Shown one piece after another: positions 28,025 through 37,553 of a DNA stretch of 61,908 bases. Each line of letters begins with the position of its first letter. The stretch's first letter is position 1. Where the stretch lies: assembly GCA_002238605.1 (NCBI GenBank), contig MPMR01000025.1:1-61908 (forward strand), written 5' to 3'. Source of the DNA: BD2-11 clade cluster bacterium bin43. GTDB taxonomy: Bacteria > Gemmatimonadota > Gemmatimonadetes > Longimicrobiales > Gaopeijiaceae. Position numbers and translations under genes: made by a program. Under the pieces are notes generated by a model. It made no database searches. It saw nothing but the letters and a program-made list of their open reading frames with translations, and was not told the DNA's origin.

Positions 28025-29203
28025 TCAGCGGACCGCCATCATCTGAATCTCCACGCCCAGGCGCCCCACCAGCGGCAGGCCCGCCACGGTCGGCTCCGGA
28101 GCCCCCTCGGGCATCACTTCGCCCAGCACCTCCAGCACCGCTTCCGCATCGCGCACGTCCGTGAGGTACACCCAGACGTTGGCCACGTTGGAAAAATCCA
28201 ACTCGGCAGCTGCCAATGTCGCATTCAACCTGTCCAGCGTGTTGCGTGTCTCCGCCGGAATGTCCTCCCCCGCCGCCAGCATCCCCGACAGCCACAGCCG
28301 CTCGCCCGTATCGATCGCCGGCGAAAGCGGCGCGCGCCCCGGACCCTGACCCGCGGGCCGGACCACCGCGCGGGCATCGGAACTCTCGGCGACGCACTGG
28401 ATTTCGACCAGGAAGTCGGAATTCATGAGCCCGCCGCGCACCGCTGCCCGGGCCGGCGGATCGTCCGCGGTGACGAACTCGCGGTAGGCCTCGTTCATGT
28501 CGCCCCACAGGCGCACGTCGTCGAGAAAAACCTGACAGCTGACGAGATCCCCGTAGTCCATGCCCGCCGACTCGAGGATCATCCCGATGTTGCCGAACAC
28601 GCGACGGGTCTGCGTCTGCACGTCGCCCCGCACCGGCTGGTAGGTGTCGGGGTCGCGGCTCGTCGCGCCCGCGACGAAGAGAACGTCGCCCGCCCGGATC
28701 CCCCACGAGTAGGGCAGCGCCGGGGACTGCAGCCCGGAGGGAGAAATCACCTCGGTGTCGTCCGGGGTGGCCACCACCGAGATCTGAATCAGCGCGTCCA
28801 CGTCGGGCAGGTCGGCCTCCACGGTGGCGCGCGTGGGCGCATTCTCCGCGAAATAGGTGCGATAGACGCCGTTCATCCCCTGGAAATGACGGGTGTCCCG
28901 GAGGAACACGTTGACGGCGACGACGTCCTCGTAACCGAGCCCGTGCCCGGCGAGTTCCGCCCCCAGCGCATCCAGCGTGGCCGTGGTCTGCTCCTCGATC
29001 GTGGTGAGCGCGCCGGCTCCGTCCGAGGTCCCGGTGATGTTGGACAGGAACACCAGCTCCGGTGCCTGCGCGGAGGCTGCGGGCGCGCACGAGAGCGCGA
29101 GCGGAAGGGCCAGCATGACGAGTGCGGGGGTGGCGGCGCGTCCGGCGCGGCCATGCCGTCCCGCACTCCGGACATCGAGGAAACGCGAAGGGGGCAAGTT
29201 CAT
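28025..29203 (-). CDS. Secreted protein with three tandem RidA/YjgF-like domains
   Basis: The start at ATG 29203 follows GGAGG at 29211-29215 with a 7-base gap. The 392-residue protein has a signal peptide (ALVMLALPLALSCAPAASAQ), then three consecutive units with the RidA pattern of an edge strand, the T-x2-x-L-x2-L helix and a VxVFL/VYL strand. They are about 45-155 (VAVNVFLRD), 165-280 (VSCQVFLDD) and 290-392 (VANVWVYLTD). RidA proteins are normally about 130-residue cytoplasmic trimers that hydrolyse reactive enamine/imine intermediates. Here one chain could fold as a pseudo-trimer outside the cytoplasm. It heads the operon with the oxidoreductase and amidase. Confidence 0.82.
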   Translation of the reverse strand: MNLPPSRFLDVRSAGRHGRAGRAATPALVMLALPLALSCAPAASAQAPELVFLSNITGTSDGAGALTTIEEQTTATLDALGAELAGHGLGYEDVVAVNVFLRDTRHFQGMNGVYRTYFAENAPTRATVEADLPDVDALIQISVVATPDDTEVISPSGLQSPALPYSWGIRAGDVLFVAGATSRDPDTYQPVRGDVQTQTRRVFGNIGMILESAGMDYGDLVSCQVFLDDVRLWGDMNEAYREFVTADDPPARAAVRGGLMNSDFLVEIQCVAESSDARAVVRPAGQGPGRAPLSPAIDTGERLWLSGMLAAGEDIPAETRNTLDRLNATLAAAELDFSNVANVWVYLTDVRDAEAVLEVLGEVMPEGAPEPTVAGLPLVGRLGVEIQMMAVR

Positions 29204-29474
29204 GAGGTGACCTCCGGATGGGCGATGGAAGGCTCGCAATCCTGATGGTAGCCGCGCCGGGCGCGCGCGCAAAGGGAACCGGATGAAGTCGTCCCAATCG
29301 CCCCTGAATGCGCCCATCGGCCCGTCGGCTTGACTTGATCCGGCCCGCCCCCTACATCCAACCCACATCACCGCCGGGACCTTCCGGGATGGCCATCCAC
29401 GCCCCCCGGCACGCCTCCGTTTCATCGACGAGGCACCGTGCGAGGCGGCACTGTCGCGGAGGATCGGCGCGCGC

Positions 29475-30845
29475 ATGGCAGACTCGACGACGCAGGATCA
29501 GGGCATCGCGGCACGCCTCCTCAACATGGAGCGCGGCGAACTCCCGCTCGCCGTCCTCTCGGCGATCTTCTTTTTCTTCGTGCTCTGCGGGTACTTCTTC
29601 CTGCGGCCCGTGCGCGAAGCCATGGGTGTCGCCCGCGGAATGGACGAGCTGCGCTGGCTCTTCGCAGTCACCTCGGTGATCTCGCTGATCGCCGTGCTGG
29701 GCTTCGGCGGGGTGGTGGCGCGCATGAACCGGCGCCGCTTCATCCCCGTGGCCTTCCTCTTCGTGATCGCCTGCCTGTTCGTCTTCTCAGGGCTGATCAT
29801 CCAGGATGTGCGGGCCGGCGGCGGGCTCATCGGCACCGATGCCGAAACCGCCCTCGCGCGCGGCGTGGGCTACACCTTCTACGTGTGGCTGACGGTGATC
29901 AACCTCTTCACCACAAGCCTCTTCTGGTCCTTCATGGTCGATATCTTCGACGTGGACCAGGGGAAAAGGATGTTCGCCTTCATCGGGATCGGCGGCACCC
30001 TCGGGGCGCTGGCCGGGGCCGAGGCCACGAGCATCATCAGCGGGATGACCGAGTCGTCGTACCTGCCCGCCGGGCTCATGCTGATCGCGTGCGGATGCTA
30101 CGCCGTGGCGATCGCGACGGTGCTCTCGCTGGATCGGATGGCCCTGCGCTCGCGAGCGTCCCGCCTGGAGGCGCTGCCGAAGGGGCGCCGCGACGCCGCC
30201 GGGGCCGACGGAAGCAGCAGGATCGGGGGCACCTTCTGGGAGGGCGCCAAGGCGGTGGTGGCTTCACCGTACCTGCTGGGGGTCGGGCTCTGGGTGGTCT
30301 TCATGGCCATCTCGAGCACCATGATCTACTTCACCCAGGCCAACATCATCCAGCAGGCCACCGACACCTTCAGCCAGCGGGTGGAGAGCTTCGCCAACTT
30401 CGACTTCCTGGCCCAGTTCGCGACCCTCCTGACCCAGATCTTCATCACGACGCGCATCATCAGGAAGCTGGGCGTGGGATGGACGCTCGCGATCCTGCCG
30501 CTGGTGACCGTCGCCGGGTTCGCGGTGCTGGCGATATGGCCCCTCTATGGGGTGATACTGATCTTCCAGGCGGTGCACCGGGCGACCCGCTACGCCATCT
30601 CACGGCCCTCGCGGGAGACGCTCTTCAGCGTCGTCACGCCCTCCGAAAAGTACAAGGCGAAGCCCGTGGTCGACGTGTTCCTGTACCGCGCCGGGGATGC
30701 CACCGGGGCCGGGATCGACGCCACCTTCGCCGCCCTCGGCATGACGCTGGCGCTGGTGGCCGCGTCGACGGTGCCGCTGGCGGGCATCTGGATCGCGCTC
30801 TCGATCGGGCTCGGACGCGCGCAGGCCAAACGGGTCGCCGAGTAG
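29475..30845 (+). CDS. ATP/ADP-exchanger-like (NTP/NDP exchange family) membrane carrier
   Basis: The 456-residue protein has about twelve membrane helices. Its signature stretches (LCGYFFLRPVREAMG, SLFWSFMVDIFD, and SEKYKAKPVVDVFLYRAGDA) are those of the ADP,ATP carrier-like branch of the MFS superfamily, first known from Rickettsia, Chlamydia and plastids but also found in free-living bacteria without nucleotide-uptake evidence. Nothing in the sequence proves ATP transport. It stands alone between the RidA operon and a tandem repeat. The start ATG follows GGAGG-like sequence at about 29458. Confidence 0.82.
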   Translation: MADSTTQDQGIAARLLNMERGELPLAVLSAIFFFFVLCGYFFLRPVREAMGVARGMDELRWLFAVTSVISLIAVLGFGGVVARMNRRRFIPVAFLFVIACLFVFSGLIIQDVRAGGGLIGTDAETALARGVGYTFYVWLTVINLFTTSLFWSFMVDIFDVDQGKRMFAFIGIGGTLGALAGAEATSIISGMTESSYLPAGLMLIACGCYAVAIATVLSLDRMALRSRASRLEALPKGRRDAAGADGSSRIGGTFWEGAKAVVASPYLLGVGLWVVFMAISSTMIYFTQANIIQQATDTFSQRVESFANFDFLAQFATLLTQIFITTRIIRKLGVGWTLAILPLVTVAGFAVLAIWPLYGVILIFQAVHRATRYAISRPSRETLFSVVTPSEKYKAKPVVDVFLYRAGDATGAGIDATFAALGMTLALVAASTVPLAGIWIALSIGLGRAQAKRVAE

Positions 30846-30892
30846 ACGAGGTTCGGGCGGAAGACCCGACGCGTACGGGTCGGAGATGGGGA

Positions 30893-30958
30893 GGAGACGG
30901 ATCGGAGACGCGGAGAGCCGGTGAGGAGACGCGGAGAGCCGGCGAGGAGACGGGCCGA
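30893..30958 (+). repeat. Short tandem repeat, 21-bp period
   Basis: Two near-identical 21-base units begin GGAGACGCGGAGAGCCGG at 30904 and 30925, differing at one base. They are flanked by partial copies (GGAGACGG at 30893 and 30946). It sits between the convergent ends of the carrier gene and the flavoprotein gene. It does not look like an attachment site and may be a replication-slippage product. Confidence 0.8.
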
Positions 30959-30976
30959 TCGCCCCGGGGCCCTCGG

Positions 30977-32035
30977 CTACCGATGCAGGCCGAAGAAGAC
31001 CTTGCCCGCGACCTTTCGGAACAGGCTCCGGGTGAGGAGGCCTGCTTCCAGGGCACGCGCCACCGGCAGGCGATCGTAACCCCAGCGCGCGGCGTGCTTC
31101 CACGTCAGCCCGGGATACGCGCGCCGGACGACCGGACCGGGATGTGCGCCGCCCGCCAGGTGGTCCGCGATGGCGTCCCCGGCGATCTTGCCGAACCGCC
31201 AGGCGTGGTGGATGCCCCCGGCTGTGAGCGGTGACACCATGCCGGCGGAGTCCCCGATGAGCATCACTCGTTCCCCGTAGAAGTTGCGAAGCAGACCGCC
31301 AAAGGGGATCACACCGCCCCGCTTCTCCACCACCCTTCGCCCGGACAGCGCGAAGAGGGGATCGAGCTTCGCGACGAACCCGGGCAGGTCGGCCTGCCGG
31401 TCGCGGTGCAGCGCCAGCCCGACCTGCGTCGTCGCGACCCCCGGCACCACCCAGCCGATGTAGCCGGGGGCGTACTCGGGATCGATGAAGCAGTGCAGGC
31501 AGTCGGCAACGCCGTCCAGAGGTTCGAATTCCCATTCGACCCCCTTCAGGAGACGGCGGTTTCGGTCGAGGCCGAAGCTCCCGGCCACTCCGGAGCGCGC
31601 GCCATCGGCGCCCACGAGGAAGCGACAGGTGACGTCGGAGCCCTGAAGCAGCAGGGAGGATCTCTCCGGAACCGCGCCCCGATACCTCTCGCCGAACCGG
31701 ATCTCAACGCCCGCGCGCTGCGCCTCGCGCGCCAGGTGGCGCATGAGCCGGGCGGTATCGGTGGCCATGAAGAAGTAGCCGTCCCGCTCCAGGTCGATGT
31801 AGTCGTGGGCGGGCGTGTAGACCCTGACGCGGTCGATTCTGCGAACCAGCCGGGCCGGCACCCTCCACTCGACCCACGCTTCGTGCACGAGGATGCCGGT
31901 GGTGTGGATGCGCTTGCCGGGTTCGGACTGCCGTTCCAGAACCAGGACGGAGAGGCCGCGCCGGGCCGCCTGGCGCGCACAGGCGAGACCGGCAAAGCCG
32001 GCCCCGGCCACCACCACATCGTATTTCTCCGGCAA
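30977..32035 (-). CDS. FAD-dependent oxidoreductase, geranylgeranyl-reductase-like
   Basis: The 352-residue protein opens with YDVVVAGAGFAGLACARQAA, the FAD-binding Rossmann motif. It contains the second dinucleotide-binding motif VGADGARSGVAG and the late GD motif VMLIGDSAGMVSPLTAGGIH, the layout of group A flavoprotein monooxygenases and of geranylgeranyl/digeranylglycerol reductases (FixC/ChlP-like). The absence of a long substrate-domain insertion and the ending with LFRKVAGK favour the reductase-like branch, which saturates isoprenoid chains; this is a family-level guess. I prefer TTG 32035, preceded by AGGGGAGAGG, over ATGs at 32077 or 32128, which add a basic tail unlike the family. 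Confidence 0.8.
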   Translation of the reverse strand: MPEKYDVVVAGAGFAGLACARQAARRGLSVLVLERQSEPGKRIHTTGILVHEAWVEWRVPARLVRRIDRVRVYTPAHDYIDLERDGYFFMATDTARLMRHLAREAQRAGVEIRFGERYRGAVPERSSLLLQGSDVTCRFLVGADGARSGVAGSFGLDRNRRLLKGVEWEFEPLDGVADCLHCFIDPEYAPGYIGWVVPGVATTQVGLALHRDRQADLPGFVAKLDPLFALSGRRVVEKRGGVIPFGGLLRNFYGERVMLIGDSAGMVSPLTAGGIHHAWRFGKIAGDAIADHLAGGAHPGPVVRRAYPGLTWKHAARWGYDRLPVARALEAGLLTRSLFRKVAGKVFFGLHR

Positions 32036-32249
32036 GCCACCTCTCCCCTTGCGTGAAACGCTGACCGAACACCGCATCCCGGCGCCCGGCGCGACCCCGA
32101 CCCTGGAGGGCCGTCGCGACACCGCCACAGAAGATATGTCACGGAGGGTGCGGGGTTCCTGAAACGGCTTGCGGGGACCTCGCCGCGTGAGCCACCTTCA
32201 CGCGCATCCGTCCTCCCGCCTCCCCGGCGCTCGTTCCCAGGAGCCAGCC

Positions 32250-34787
32250 ATGAACGCGCACAGCCGCTTTCGGTCATCGACTTCGACACTGGTGGCCGGT
32301 CTGATTCTGACGCCCATCTGTCTGATATCGCCGCTCATCGCCCAGGATGCCGGCGACGCCCTCGACATCGACCGGGGATACATCCTCCCCGACCAGGTCA
32401 TCCAGGACCTCTTCGCCACCGATCCGAACTTCGCCACCCTGGACCACGTCAGCCCCGACGGCGACCACTTCGTCGTTCCGCTCTCGACCGAGCTGTCGAC
32501 GCTGGAGGAGGTGGGGGAGGAAACCCTGCGTCTGGCCATGCTCGAACTCCGGGCTGCCACCGACCGGCCCTGGCACCTCGACATCTACGGCCTCTACGGA
32601 TTCCGCTTCTATTCGCTGAGCGAGCGGTCGTTCACGGATGTGGAGCTGCCCGACGGGATCTACGTGAGCGACCTGATGTGGTCTCCCGACGGCGCGCGGC
32701 TGGCCTTCCTGGCGCACCTGGAGGAACGGACCGAAGTCTGGATCGCGTCGGCCGGGGACGGCAGCGTCACCGTGGCGGGCGACGCGCGCGTGATCGCCAC
32801 CCTGGCCACCTCGTCGCGCGGGCAGGGCTCGGCGCCGTCCCGGATGCTGCAGTGGACGCCCGCGGGCTCGGTCATCACCCTGGCGGAGCCGGCCGATCGT
32901 GGCAGCCGGTCTCCCGCGCCCGTCCTCCCCGCCGGGCCCACCATCCGGCACACGCGCGCGTCCGCCACGCCGACGCGCACGATGCCCTTCCTGCTCGAGG
33001 GCGACCACGACTCCGACCTGTTCGAGTACTACACGCGCAGCCAGATCGTCGAGCTGGCGCCCGGCCGGCCTCCCCGCCCCATCGGGGACGCCGGGATGTA
33101 CGAATCGGTCTCGCTCAGCCCCGACGGACGCCACCTGATCGCAACCCGCATCGAGCGGCCCTTCTCCTTCATCGCCAGCTACACCGGCTTCCCGCGCGTG
33201 ACGGAGGTGCTGGACGCGGAGAGCGGCGACGTGCTGGCGACCCTCGAGGAGCGCGAGCTGCAGGAGGGCCGGGGTGGCGGGACGGGCAGCGGCCCGCGCG
33301 ACTGGCAGTGGCGCCCGGACGGGAGCGGTGTCGCGTATCTGCATCGCGCCGCCCCCGGCGATGAGGACGACTCGGACGCGCCGCGCCCCGACCGCATCAT
33401 GCTGCTGCGCGCGCCCTTCGGCGACGGCGACGAGGTAGAGGTGGCCTCGAGCGACGATCCCATCAGCGAGGTGACCTACTCGCTGGACGGCAGCCACGCC
33501 TTCGCCGCCGTGCGGCGGGACGGAGAGAACGCGCTCGCCCATTTCGCGCTGGACGATGGTGCCCAACGCAACATCATCGTGCCCTTCCACGACCCCGCCG
33601 ACCTGGTCTCGCTCCCCGGCGACCTGCTCACCGCGCGCACCGCCAACGGGCTCGACCATGCATGGGTCTCCTCCGACGGCGAGCGCGCGTATCTGCGCGG
33701 CGGGGGACTCAAGGAGGACTTCCGCCCGCAACCCTTCGTCGACCGCGTCTCCCTCTCCGACGGATCCACCGAGCGGCTCTTCGAGGGCTCGCGCGACAGC
33801 TTTGACCAGCCCCTGGTCCCGCTGGACCCCGACCTCGAGCGCATGGTCGTGAGCCGCGAGGGCAGGAACACCTTCCCGGACAGCCATCTCTGGACGGGGG
33901 GCGGGGAGATGGAGAATCTGACCCGCAACGTGGACCCCTTCCCCCAGCTCACCGCCGCGCGCCGCATCGACTTCGAGTTCACGCGCCGGGACGGACTCGA
34001 AGTCCAGGGGCGGGTCTCGCTCCCCATCGACTATGTCGAGGGCGCCAGGGTGCCGGCCATCTTCTGGACCTATCCCCGCGAGTACAGGAGCGAACAGGCC
34101 TTCACCAACGCCACCATCCGCTCGCGCAATCACAACGCGTACACCCGCCTGACCTGGCTCCGCTGGTCGGACATCTGGCTGACCCAGGGATACGCGCTCG
34201 TCTATCCGGACATTCCCATCGTCGGCGAGAACTATAACGACTACTATATTTCAAATATGGTCGACGGGATGTACGCCGCGATTCGCGCGGTCGATGGCCT
34301 CGGCGTGATCGACATGGACCGAATCGGGCACGGAGGCCACAGCTACGGCGCCTTCGCGACCGCCAACTTCCTGGCCCACACCCCCTTCTTCAAGGCGGGC
34401 ATCGCGGGGGACGGCGCCTACAACCGCTCGCTCACGCCCATGGGCTTCCAGGCGGAGCCGCGCGACATCTGGGAGGCGCCCCATGTCTACATGGAGATGT
34501 CCCCCTTCTTCAAGGCGGACCAGATCAACACGCCGCTGCTCCTCTACCACGGGGCCGACGACAACAACTCGGGCACCTATCCCATCCAGTCGAGGCGGAT
34601 GATCCAGGCGCTCACCGGGCTGGGGAAGACGGCCGCGCTCTTCGAGTACCCCTTCGAGTCGCACACGCCGCGCGCGATCGAAAACAACCTCGACATGTGG
34701 GCGCGGTGGGTGGGCTGGTTCGACATGTACGTGAAGGGCGAAGGAGCGGATACGCGACCGGTGTCGGAGGGAGGCTCGAGCCGCTAG
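32250..34787 (+). CDS. Secreted S9 family peptidase (second copy)
   Basis: The 845-residue protein starts at ATG 32250 with a signal peptide (STSTLVAGLILTPICLISPL). A propeller-like region follows (MWSPDGARL, SLSPDGRHL), then a C-terminal alpha/beta-hydrolase with nucleophile elbow GGHSYGAFA, acid in YHGADDNNSG and His in YPFESHTPRA. The S9 glutamyl-peptidase-like subgroup of Bacteroidota and Gemmatimonadota has this long N-domain. It differs widely from the S9 protein at 11.3 kb, so this is not a recent duplicate. It is followed after 27 bp by the NCS2 permease on the same strand. Confidence 0.9.
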   Translation: MNAHSRFRSSTSTLVAGLILTPICLISPLIAQDAGDALDIDRGYILPDQVIQDLFATDPNFATLDHVSPDGDHFVVPLSTELSTLEEVGEETLRLAMLELRAATDRPWHLDIYGLYGFRFYSLSERSFTDVELPDGIYVSDLMWSPDGARLAFLAHLEERTEVWIASAGDGSVTVAGDARVIATLATSSRGQGSAPSRMLQWTPAGSVITLAEPADRGSRSPAPVLPAGPTIRHTRASATPTRTMPFLLEGDHDSDLFEYYTRSQIVELAPGRPPRPIGDAGMYESVSLSPDGRHLIATRIERPFSFIASYTGFPRVTEVLDAESGDVLATLEERELQEGRGGGTGSGPRDWQWRPDGSGVAYLHRAAPGDEDDSDAPRPDRIMLLRAPFGDGDEVEVASSDDPISEVTYSLDGSHAFAAVRRDGENALAHFALDDGAQRNIIVPFHDPADLVSLPGDLLTARTANGLDHAWVSSDGERAYLRGGGLKEDFRPQPFVDRVSLSDGSTERLFEGSRDSFDQPLVPLDPDLERMVVSREGRNTFPDSHLWTGGGEMENLTRNVDPFPQLTAARRIDFEFTRRDGLEVQGRVSLPIDYVEGARVPAIFWTYPREYRSEQAFTNATIRSRNHNAYTRLTWLRWSDIWLTQGYALVYPDIPIVGENYNDYYISNMVDGMYAAIRAVDGLGVIDMDRIGHGGHSYGAFATANFLAHTPFFKAGIAGDGAYNRSLTPMGFQAEPRDIWEAPHVYMEMSPFFKADQINTPLLLYHGADDNNSGTYPIQSRRMIQALTGLGKTAALFEYPFESHTPRAIENNLDMWARWVGWFDMYVKGEGADTRPVSEGGSSR

Positions 34788-34814
34788 GGGCTTCAGGGGA
34801 GGAGGAGAAACGGC

Positions 34815-36566
34815 ATGGCATCGCACGAAGGCGGGTCCGCGTCGACGGTTCGCTACGAGCCCGACGAGAGGCCGCCCTGGCCGTTGGCGGTCGGGCTCGC
34901 GCTCCAGTACAGCGTCCTCGCGCTCGGAGGGGTCGTCCTGACCGTCGCCATCGTGCTTCGGAGCGCCCAGAGCAGCGACGCCTACCTCGCCTGGGGCGCG
35001 TTCGGAGCGCTCATGGTAAGCGGGCTGACCAGCATCGTCCAGGTGGTCCGGATGGGACGCCTGGGGTCGGGCTACGTGCTCATCATGGGCACCTCCGGCG
35101 CCTTCATCGCCGTATCCGTGGCCGCGCTCGTCCAGGGGGGCCCTGCCCTGCTCACGACGCTTGTGATCGCGTCGTCGATCTTCCAGTTCCTGCTCGCGGG
35201 GCGTCTGTCGATTCTGCGCCGGATCATTACGCCGACGGTCGCCGGAACCGTGATCATGCTGATCGCGGTCAACGTGATGCCCTTCCTCTTCGATTTTCAG
35301 GACAACGCGCCGCCCGGCGCCTCGCCGTTCGCTGCACCCGTCACCGTTCTCGCCACGCTCGGCGTGACCCTGGCGGTGATGCTCAAGTTCACCGGACCAG
35401 TACGCCTCTGGGGCCCGATCATCGGCATTGCGGCCGGGTGCGCGGCCGCCTCCTGGTTCGATCTGATCGATACCACCAGCCTCGCGCAGGCCGCATGGGT
35501 CGGCGTGCCGGCGGCCGGCTGGCCGGGCCTGGGCTTCGATTTCGGCGCCGCCTTCTGGGCAATCCTGCCCGCCTATACCTTCGTCACCCTCGTGGGCGCG
35601 ATCGAGACCGTGGGCGACGCTGTGGCGATCCAGCGGGTCTCGTGGCGGGAACCGCAGGCCACGGACTACCGCGCGGTCCAGGGAGCGGTCGCCGCCGACG
35701 GCCTGGGCAACCTGCTCTCGGGACTCTTCGCCACGGTCCCCAACACGACCTATTCGAGCAGCGTCTCCATCGTCGAGATCACGGGCATCGCCGCGCGCCG
35801 GGTCGGCCTCTGCATCGGCCTGGCCTTCTGCGCGCTGGCCTTTCTTCCGAAGCTGACGGCTCTGCTGCTCATCATCCCCGATCCCGTGATCGGCGCCTAC
35901 GCCATGGTGATCATCGCCGTGCTCTTCGTGCTCGGGACACGGATCGTCATCCAGGACGGCATGGACTATCGCAAGGCCACGATCGTGGGCGTCTCGTTCT
36001 GGATCGGGGTCGGATGTCAGAGCGGCGAGATCTCGACGGCGGCGCTGAACCCCTTCCTGCAGCAACTGCTCGGCAACGGCATGACGTCCGGAGGCCTGAC
36101 GGCGCTCGTGCTGACGGCGTTCATGGAGCTGACCGGGCCGAGGCGGGTGCGCATGCAGACGACGCTCGATGTGCAGTCGCTGCCGAAGCTCCAGGAGTTC
36201 CTGGAGAGCTTCGCCAGCCGCAAGCGACTGGGGGCCGGGACCGGGCTGCGGCTGGGGCTCGCCGCCGAGGAGACGCTGCTGCTGCTCATCGAGCAAGGCG
36301 AGGGCGAGGCGCCGGGGCAACGCCGACTGCGCCTGACCGCGCGCACCGATTCGGGCGGTGTGGAGATGGAGTTCCTGGCCGCCGGCGGCGAGGGCAACAT
36401 CGAGGATCGCATGGCCGTGCTCGGCGGGCGCGCCGCCGAGGAGCCCGGGGAACACGAGATCTCGCTGCGGCTCCTGCGCCACCTCGCCACATCGGTCCAT
36501 CACCACAAGTACCAGGACGCCGACATCGTGACGGTGCGGGTCGATCCGGCGCCGGCCGGAGCGTAG
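34815..36566 (+). CDS. NCS2-type uracil/xanthine permease fused to an RsbW-like histidine-kinase-type ATPase domain
   Basis: Residues about 20-440 form an NCS2 nucleobase permease with some twelve to fourteen helices (GSGYVLIMGTSGAFIAVS, ETVGDAVAIQ, VPNTTYSSSVSIVEITGIAA); the FATVPNTT motif and following Ser-rich loop are the family's binding site. Residues about 450-583 are an extra cytoplasmic domain (LPKLQEFLESFASRKRLGAG, LRLGLAAEETLLLLIEQG) that resembles anti-sigma-factor kinases of the HATPase_c_2 type. There, an N-box Glu-x2-x-Asn binds ATP-magnesium; here the Glu pair is present but the Asn is not obvious. GGGAGGAGG lies ten bases upstream of the ATG at 34815. Confidence 0.82.
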   Translation: MASHEGGSASTVRYEPDERPPWPLAVGLALQYSVLALGGVVLTVAIVLRSAQSSDAYLAWGAFGALMVSGLTSIVQVVRMGRLGSGYVLIMGTSGAFIAVSVAALVQGGPALLTTLVIASSIFQFLLAGRLSILRRIITPTVAGTVIMLIAVNVMPFLFDFQDNAPPGASPFAAPVTVLATLGVTLAVMLKFTGPVRLWGPIIGIAAGCAAASWFDLIDTTSLAQAAWVGVPAAGWPGLGFDFGAAFWAILPAYTFVTLVGAIETVGDAVAIQRVSWREPQATDYRAVQGAVAADGLGNLLSGLFATVPNTTYSSSVSIVEITGIAARRVGLCIGLAFCALAFLPKLTALLLIIPDPVIGAYAMVIIAVLFVLGTRIVIQDGMDYRKATIVGVSFWIGVGCQSGEISTAALNPFLQQLLGNGMTSGGLTALVLTAFMELTGPRRVRMQTTLDVQSLPKLQEFLESFASRKRLGAGTGLRLGLAAEETLLLLIEQGEGEAPGQRRLRLTARTDSGGVEMEFLAAGGEGNIEDRMAVLGGRAAEEPGEHEISLRLLRHLATSVHHHKYQDADIVTVRVDPAPAGA

Positions 36567-36599
36567 TCCGACCTCGGGGCGGGTGGGGACGGTGCCCCC

Positions 36600-37439
36600 T
36601 CAGCGCATCCTGATGGCCGCCCCGACGCCCGCGAAAAGGTCCTCGGCGGCATCGTTCAGGCCGACGCCGATCCGGAAATCCCATTGCGCATCGTCGGTCG
36701 TGAGCCAGGTGAGGCCCGCGTTGAAGTAGTGCTCTCCGGGGGCATCCGCGCCGCCGGGCAGAAACGCGTACCATTCGCCATACACGCCGCCGCGCGCTCC
36801 CAGGCCGGCTCCCGCGACCGCGGACTGCGCCCACTCGGCGTAGCTGTCGTCGCCCTCCGCGACGGCCAGGTTGACCTGCGTGCTCCCCCCCAGGGAGAGT
36901 CCGCCCGCCACATCCCAGCCGTAGACCAGGTTCACACCCGGCAGCGCGCGTCCACCGGAGAACAGCGTGCTGCCCGTGGGGAGGGTCATTTGCGGCAGGA
37001 GCGCGAGCGCCGGACGCCGACCCGCCTGCCGGATGAGCTCGAGCTTGGCACCCAGGTAGAGGTCCTCGATCCCGGTTTCGCTGGCTCCGCTCCCGTCGGA
37101 GTCGACGCGGGTCACCGGGGTGGCCGCCAGGCGGAGTTCCAGCCAGTCCGCGGCAAAACCGCCGCGCACCAGCAGTTCGCCCAAGGTATGCGTCTGCACC
37201 GAATTGCCGCCGGACCAGTCTCCGCCGAACGTGTACCCGAACTCGATCTGAAGAACCCCGCGGCCCACGGTGGATGCCGCTTCCGTGAAGTCCGGCCGGT
37301 CGGCGGCCAGGGAACGGAGCGCCGGGGTGGGAGCCGGCGCCCGGGCCGGCTCCTGTGCGCATCCGTCCGCCGGGTGCCCGAGCACCGCACCAACCGCCAG
37401 CGCGGCGGGCAGTACAACGGGAACCAGTCGAGTCGTCAT
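36600..37439 (-). CDS. Outer-membrane beta-barrel protein (Phenol_MetA_deg/transporter-like)
   Basis: The 279-residue protein has a Sec signal peptide (VPVVLPAALAVGAVLGHPADG). It opens the mature part with ADRPDFTEAASTVGRGVLQI, the start typical of the Phenol_MetA_deg family, and alternates hydrophobic and polar residues through about twelve strands, ending GVGAAIRMR. The family is named for a gene near meta-cleavage genes but its members are general outer-membrane proteins of unclear function. It is convergent with the NCS2 permease gene (34 bp) and divergent from the spondin-domain lipoprotein gene. Confidence 0.75.
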   Translation of the reverse strand: MTTRLVPVVLPAALAVGAVLGHPADGCAQEPARAPAPTPALRSLAADRPDFTEAASTVGRGVLQIEFGYTFGGDWSGGNSVQTHTLGELLVRGGFAADWLELRLAATPVTRVDSDGSGASETGIEDLYLGAKLELIRQAGRRPALALLPQMTLPTGSTLFSGGRALPGVNLVYGWDVAGGLSLGGSTQVNLAVAEGDDSYAEWAQSAVAGAGLGARGGVYGEWYAFLPGGADAPGEHYFNAGLTWLTTDDAQWDFRIGVGLNDAAEDLFAGVGAAIRMR

Positions 37440-37553
37440 CGCTTACGATCGCACTCAATCCGATGGCAACACAAACAGGTAACGGGAACCGCGATTGACC
37501 CCGGCGTGCGCGGCGGGTCTCGATTGACCCGCGATTCCAGATAGTTTCCAGAC

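Noticed and set aside
34251-36506. Long minus-strand frame opposite the NCS2 permease
   Set aside because: Low-complexity Arg/His/Asp-rich shadow; the sense strand has a complete permease.
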